This document shows positions 60,278-64,000 of a stretch of DNA of 64,000 bases, piece after piece. Positions within the stretch are counted from its first letter, which is position 1; every line of letters begins with the position of its first letter. Origin of the DNA: Agrobacterium larrymoorei (GTDB lineage Bacteria > Pseudomonadota > Alphaproteobacteria > Rhizobiales > Rhizobiaceae); NCBI RefSeq assembly GCF_013322225.1, contig NZ_JAAMFB010000019.1, positions 233,773-297,772 of the forward strand, in the 5' to 3' direction. The translations under genes and the position numbers were made by a program. Below the pieces are notes generated by a model. It was not told where the DNA came from. It ran no database searches and worked only from the letters and a program-made list of their open reading frames with translations.

Positions 60278-62755
60278 TCATGTTCCGCGTGGCTTGGCGC
60301 GGTTCGTCGGTAAAGCGGTCGCGGGCTCTTCCGGCCATGGATGACGTGGGTAGCGCCCGCGCATATCCGCCCGCACATCCTTCCATGAACCGGCCCAGAA
60401 GCCCGGTAAATCCCTCGTGGTCTGTATCGGCCTGTGGGCGGGCGAGGTCAATTCCAGAAGCAGTGGCAATTTGCCGCCCGCCACACTTGGATGTTCTTTA
60501 AGGCCGAATAGCTCCTGCACTCGAATGGTCAATGTCGGCTCATCGCCATCATAACCAATCGGATGGTTCTGGCCTGTAGGAGCCAAAAAATGCGTGGGAA
60601 CAAGCCGCGACAATTCTCTATGATCCGAATGAGGTATCAGCGACAGAAGACCGTCCATTAGGCTTCCTGCCTTAATATCCTGCAGCGTTTTTACATCATG
60701 CTGAAAGGGGACGAACCACTCATCCAGCCGATCCAGCAGAGCCGCGTCGCTCGTATCTGGCCATGGCGCGCCGAGCATTCGATGCAGAAAGCCAAGACGA
60801 TGGCGAAGTTGACGTGCTTCCTTCGAGAAAGGCAGGAGTGCGAGACCGTAGTCACGCAACCCGTTTGCCAATGCCTGTGCCGCCTTTTCTCCGGTTGGTT
60901 TTGCCAGCGGGGTCTCTTCGAGAATGATAGCGCCGATTCGTGTCACTCTGCGCGCTCGAACCTGACCGCTCCCTTTGTCGAATAAGAGCTGCTCTTCCTT
61001 GGTTATCGCTTCTGGAAAATAGGCTTCCACATCGTCGCGCCGCATAGAAGCGGCAGCGAGAATACGCGGCTTTTCGGCCCGCCCGGTAATATCGGCGACC
61101 ACAAGCATTTTTTCAGCCGCCAGCCTTTCGGTTTCGGCAAGTTCCGCGCCGCGCCCGTTCGCCATTACGTAGCGACCACGTCCGCCGCGCTGGAAAGCAA
61201 TTCGATCGGGGTAGGCGTGCAGCAGCAATTGACCAGCGGTTGCTACTTCATTTCCTTGGCTGGTTGAAGCAACGGCCAATGCGATTCGCTTGGCCAAGCC
61301 TCTTGCCGCATCGGCACGTTCGCTCCGCTCACTATTAAATCGTCTCAACCGCTCGTCCAGATCGATGTCGTTTCCACCCAGACCCTGTTCAGTTAAAACC
61401 ACGGCCAGCCGCGCCGCCTGCTCGCAATCGAATCCACCCTCCTGGGCCGCAATTACCATAGCCGAAAGCCGAGGGGGAAGAGCGAGTGACCGCATCTGCC
61501 TTCCGCGGGGTGTGATGCCTCCCGCTGCATCCAATGCGCCGAGACTTGTCAGAAGCGCCCGTGCCTCATCCAGTGCCGCCTTTGGTGGTTGATCGACGAA
61601 TGCAAGCGAAGAAGTGTCGGCTACCCCCCAATGGGCAAGATCAAGCGCAAGACCTGAAAGGTCGCTTGCCAAAATCTGCGGCGGCGTAAAGGCGGGCAGC
61701 GCGGCCGTCTGTCCCGCATGCCACAGCCGGATCGCTACGCCTGGTTCCGTCCTGCCCGCACGTCCTGCGCGCTGATCGGCAGAGGCTCGAGACACTTTAA
61801 CAGTCTCAAGCCGGGTAATGCCAGTGGAGGGCTCGAATACCGGAAGGCGTTGTAGTCCGCTATCGATAACGACGCGAACGCCATCGATGGTGATCGAGGT
61901 TTCGGCGATGGACGTGGCCAGCACGATCTTGCGAGTGCCGGGTTCGGCGGGCTTGATCGCGGCATCCTGCTCTTTCTGGGAAAGATTGCCATAAAGCGGA
62001 ATGACCCTCGTCTCTAGCCCGAAACGACCCTCCAGCCGCTCCATCGTCCGTGTGATCTCGCCCTGACCGGGCAGAAAGGCCAGAATGGATCCTGTTTCGG
62101 AAGCGTGTGCTTCGATAATGGCGCGGGCAACCTTATCCTCCAAGCGCTCTTGCCCGCCTCTTTCGTCATACCGTACATCGATGGGGAAACTGCGGCCCAG
62201 ACTGCGGACCGCTGGCGCACCATCGAGCAATGCGGTGATTCGCTCCATATCCAGGGTCGCCGACATAACCAGAAGTCGCAAATCGTCGCGAAGCGCGGCC
62301 TGTACATCCAGCGCCAGCGCAAGGCCGAAATCCCCGTCCAGCGAACGTTCATGAAACTCATCGAAGATGACGGTCGAGATACCGGTTAGCTCGGGATCAT
62401 CCAGAACCATCCGGGCGAAAACGCCCTCTGTCACCACTTCGATACGCGTTCTAGACGATATCCGATTGTCCAGACGCATCCGATAACCAACCGTCTGTCC
62501 AACTGCTTCGCCCAGCAAAGAGGCCATGCGGCTGGCAGCTGCGCGCGCTGCGAGACGCCGGGGCTCGAGCAGAATGATCTTCCCATCGCCACGCCATGGC
62601 TGATCCAGCAAATAGAGAGGAACAAGGGTGGTTTTGCCTGCGCCGGGCGGTGCGGAGAGAACGGCGTTACCCACGTTCGCCAACGCCTTACCGATGTCGG
62701 CAAGCACGTCGCTTACTGGAAGCTTCGGCAGGGAATTTCCGTTTATCGCGGGCAT
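60278..62755 (-). CDS. hrpB: ATP-dependent helicase HrpB
   Basis: DEAH-type helicase of poorly known function. 825 residues from the ATG at 62755 (MPAINGNSLPKLPVSDVLA); in-frame ATGs upstream would overlap the ocd-like gene. Motifs: Walker A SAPPGAGKTTLVPLYLL, motif II as DEFHERSLDGD (DEFH, usual for HrpB), SAT in VMSATLDME, ATSIAETSITIDGV and QRAGRAGRT. The C-terminal HrpB domain ends GFWAGSWKDVRADMRGRYPRHPWPEEP, a family signature. Confidence 0.94.
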   Translation of the reverse strand: MPAINGNSLPKLPVSDVLADIGKALANVGNAVLSAPPGAGKTTLVPLYLLDQPWRGDGKIILLEPRRLAARAAASRMASLLGEAVGQTVGYRMRLDNRISSRTRIEVVTEGVFARMVLDDPELTGISTVIFDEFHERSLDGDFGLALALDVQAALRDDLRLLVMSATLDMERITALLDGAPAVRSLGRSFPIDVRYDERGGQERLEDKVARAIIEAHASETGSILAFLPGQGEITRTMERLEGRFGLETRVIPLYGNLSQKEQDAAIKPAEPGTRKIVLATSIAETSITIDGVRVVIDSGLQRLPVFEPSTGITRLETVKVSRASADQRAGRAGRTEPGVAIRLWHAGQTAALPAFTPPQILASDLSGLALDLAHWGVADTSSLAFVDQPPKAALDEARALLTSLGALDAAGGITPRGRQMRSLALPPRLSAMVIAAQEGGFDCEQAARLAVVLTEQGLGGNDIDLDERLRRFNSERSERADAARGLAKRIALAVASTSQGNEVATAGQLLLHAYPDRIAFQRGGRGRYVMANGRGAELAETERLAAEKMLVVADITGRAEKPRILAAASMRRDDVEAYFPEAITKEEQLLFDKGSGQVRARRVTRIGAIILEETPLAKPTGEKAAQALANGLRDYGLALLPFSKEARQLRHRLGFLHRMLGAPWPDTSDAALLDRLDEWFVPFQHDVKTLQDIKAGSLMDGLLSLIPHSDHRELSRLVPTHFLAPTGQNHPIGYDGDEPTLTIRVQELFGLKEHPSVAGGKLPLLLELTSPAHRPIQTTRDLPGFWAGSWKDVRADMRGRYPRHPWPEEPATALPTNRAKPRGT

Positions 62756-62768
62756 CTCACACTCGGTT

Positions 62769-63713
62769 TTATTTGGCAGTTGCGCTTTCATAGGCCTGAA
62801 TAGCGCCTGCGAGGTCTTCCAAGGCAGCACCAACAGACTTGAAGAGCGTTATCTGCTTGTCGTCACTGCGCCCCACATGACGTTTCGTGACCAAATCCGC
62901 AAGCTCTGCCACTATATCGCGTCTGACGATGGCGCCCGATTCAAGCGGCTGGACAATGTCACCTCCCTCTTTTAGTGCGCCATCGAAGGTATCGACAAAG
63001 ATGGTAGCCCGCTTTGCCGCTTCATCATCGCACTCGCGCATCGTTGGCTTGAAAGCGCCCACGAGGTCGAGATGCGCACCCTGTTTCAGCCATTCTCCCT
63101 TGATCAGTGGATCATTGGAGAGCGTCGCACAGGAAATGATGTCGGCGTTTCGCGCAGCATCTTCCAGATTGATTGCTGCGTGGGCGTTAAGCCCAAGCGC
63201 CCGCGCCTCCTCCACCGTCGTCGCTGTCGATGAAGGATTTCTGCCCCAGACGTGAAAATGAGTAATGGGTCGAACCTGGGCATGCGCTTGCATGAGGTTT
63301 AATGAAAGACGACCGGTTCCAACCACCAACAAACTGGAGGCGTCCTGTCGCGCAAGATATTTTGCAGCGAGCGCCGAAGCGGCCGCGGTTCGGCGCGCAG
63401 TAAGCTCCCCGCCATCTATTACCGCCAGCATTTCTCCGGTCTTTGCCGAGGATAGCAGATAGGTGCCGAAAATCGCAGGCAGAGAACGCTTGCTGTTGTC
63501 CGGAAAAACCGAGACCATCTTCACGCCCATATACGAGCCCGGCACCCATGCGGGCATGAGCAATAACGTAGCGTCGTTCTCGCCCGGTACTTGTAGGTCA
63601 TGGTGATGCCGTACCGGCATTACGCAACCGCTCTTGAACATCGACTCCAACGCTTCGATCAACAAAGGCCAAGCAAGCGCCTTACGCGTATCTTCCATAT
63701 TCAGCACGAGCAT
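62769..63713 (-). CDS. Ornithine cyclodeaminase/mu-crystallin-family protein
   Basis: NAD(P)-dependent family including ornithine cyclodeaminase, alanine dehydrogenase and ketimine reductases. 314 residues. Motifs: MPVRHHHDLQVPGENDATLLLMP, ELTARRTAAASALAAKYLAR, the nucleotide-binding LLVVGTGRLSLNLMQAH and GAHLDLVGAFKPTMRECDD. The substrate cannot be fixed from sequence. 13 bp upstream of hrpB; the two may share a transcript. Confidence 0.88.
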   Translation of the reverse strand: MLVLNMEDTRKALAWPLLIEALESMFKSGCVMPVRHHHDLQVPGENDATLLLMPAWVPGSYMGVKMVSVFPDNSKRSLPAIFGTYLLSSAKTGEMLAVIDGGELTARRTAAASALAAKYLARQDASSLLVVGTGRLSLNLMQAHAQVRPITHFHVWGRNPSSTATTVEEARALGLNAHAAINLEDAARNADIISCATLSNDPLIKGEWLKQGAHLDLVGAFKPTMRECDDEAAKRATIFVDTFDGALKEGGDIVQPLESGAIVRRDIVAELADLVTKRHVGRSDDKQITLFKSVGAALEDLAGAIQAYESATAK

Positions 63714-63903
63714 TCCGATGTTCCCTTTAACTGTTTCTGAGGGAGACTATCAATATCGAACGCTCTGTAGAAGACTGAGGCAAGAGAACTCGGCTTGGCG
63801 GTGAGAGTTCATACCTCAATCCACGGCAATTCCGTCAAAAACCGAAATTATCCCATAAAATCAAACACTTCCGATTTTTCTGTAATTTCTGTTGTTGTTG
63901 GTG
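63714..63903 (+). promoter_or_regulatory. AT-rich region upstream of a probable rRNA promoter
   Basis: No gene here. From about 63840 the DNA is AT-rich with runs of A and T, as in rRNA-promoter UP elements. It also contains the ocd-like gene's promoter. Confidence 0.4.
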
Positions 63904-63933
63904 TTGACTATGTCCAAGGCCTTCCCTTATAAG
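63904..63933 (+). promoter_or_regulatory. Probable ribosomal RNA operon promoter
   Basis: TTGACT, 18-bp spacer, TATAAG. A strong sigma-70 hexamer pair reading towards the right edge, just after an AT-rich stretch. In Agrobacterium an rRNA operon lies after this gene order as I remember it. Confidence 0.6.
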
Positions 63934-64000
63934 TCCGCTCACTGACGAGGGCGGCGGCGCTGCTGGCGACGAAGTTCCTCGTTCTAAAGAAATCACGATA
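63934..64000 (+). other. Probable 5' leader of an rRNA operon
   Basis: GC-rich stretch then GACGAAGTTCCTCGTTCTAA, a small hairpin (ACGAAG...CTCGT), running off the right edge. No coding frame; the 16S gene itself is not in the window. Confidence 0.45.

Overview
The window is ordinary chromosomal DNA from an alphaproteobacterium of the Rhizobiales, most likely Agrobacterium or a close Rhizobiaceae relative. The evidence is the hprK-chvG-chvI-pckA block, the fused tsaE/sugar-kinase gene beside a murU-type gene, and a divL-type gene beside ahcY. The left part is the replication-origin region. It holds the 5' part of rsmG, then mnmG and mnmE, then rho, hemJ and hemE reading left, a non-coding gap with DnaA boxes and an IHF consensus site (probable oriC, 6724-7132), and then ppsR-maf-aroE-coaE-dnaQ reading right. 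Five ParB-binding parS-type palindromes lie between positions 242 and 21302, as expected near an alphaproteobacterial origin with parAB just outside the left edge.

From 10.8 to 26.5 kb come secB and fxsA (minus), a translationally coupled set timA-mltA-smr-XRE regulator followed by gyrB (plus), a nitroreductase (minus), an FAH-family enzyme, an intracellular PHB depolymerase, a YgjP-type metallopeptidase, and trpF-trpB-trpA-accD-folC. From 26.5 to 38.5 kb a long minus-strand unit runs divL, tsaE-amgK fusion, murU-like, addB, addA, trxA. The kinase-like protein has tyrosine where the phospho-accepting histidine should be, the hallmark of DivL in the CckA-ChpT-CtrA cell-cycle pathway.

From 38.6 to 46.5 kb lie ahcY behind a clear palindromic operator, the permease-less PTS proteins HPr and EIIA, HPr kinase, the ChvG/ChvI acid- and envelope-stress two-component system, divergent pckA with a paired operator-like repeat between chvI and pckA, and arfB. 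From 46.5 to 53.4 kb come a minus-strand histidine unit (hisB, a DUF2628-type membrane protein, hisH, hisA, hisF, hisE, coaA) and the divergent hslVU protease. The right end carries a DUF1402-type exported protein, malate synthase G, a lipoprotein L,D-transpeptidase, an MmcB-type nuclease, the ActS/ActR redox two-component system, an HrpB-type helicase and an ornithine cyclodeaminase-family enzyme. It finishes in what looks like the promoter and leader of a ribosomal RNA operon.

Almost every gene is a recognisable core gene. I saw no insertion sequence, prophage, CRISPR array, tRNA gene or obvious transferred island. The most interesting content is regulatory and architectural: oriC with its spread of parS sites (two of them inside gene starts, in the same reading frame), the DivL pseudo-kinase, the TsaE/sugar-kinase fusion next to MurU, an AccD that has lost three of four zinc cysteines, and two unassigned operator-like palindromes. 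Start sites were chosen by ribosome-binding sites and family length, and several genes start with GTG or TTG.
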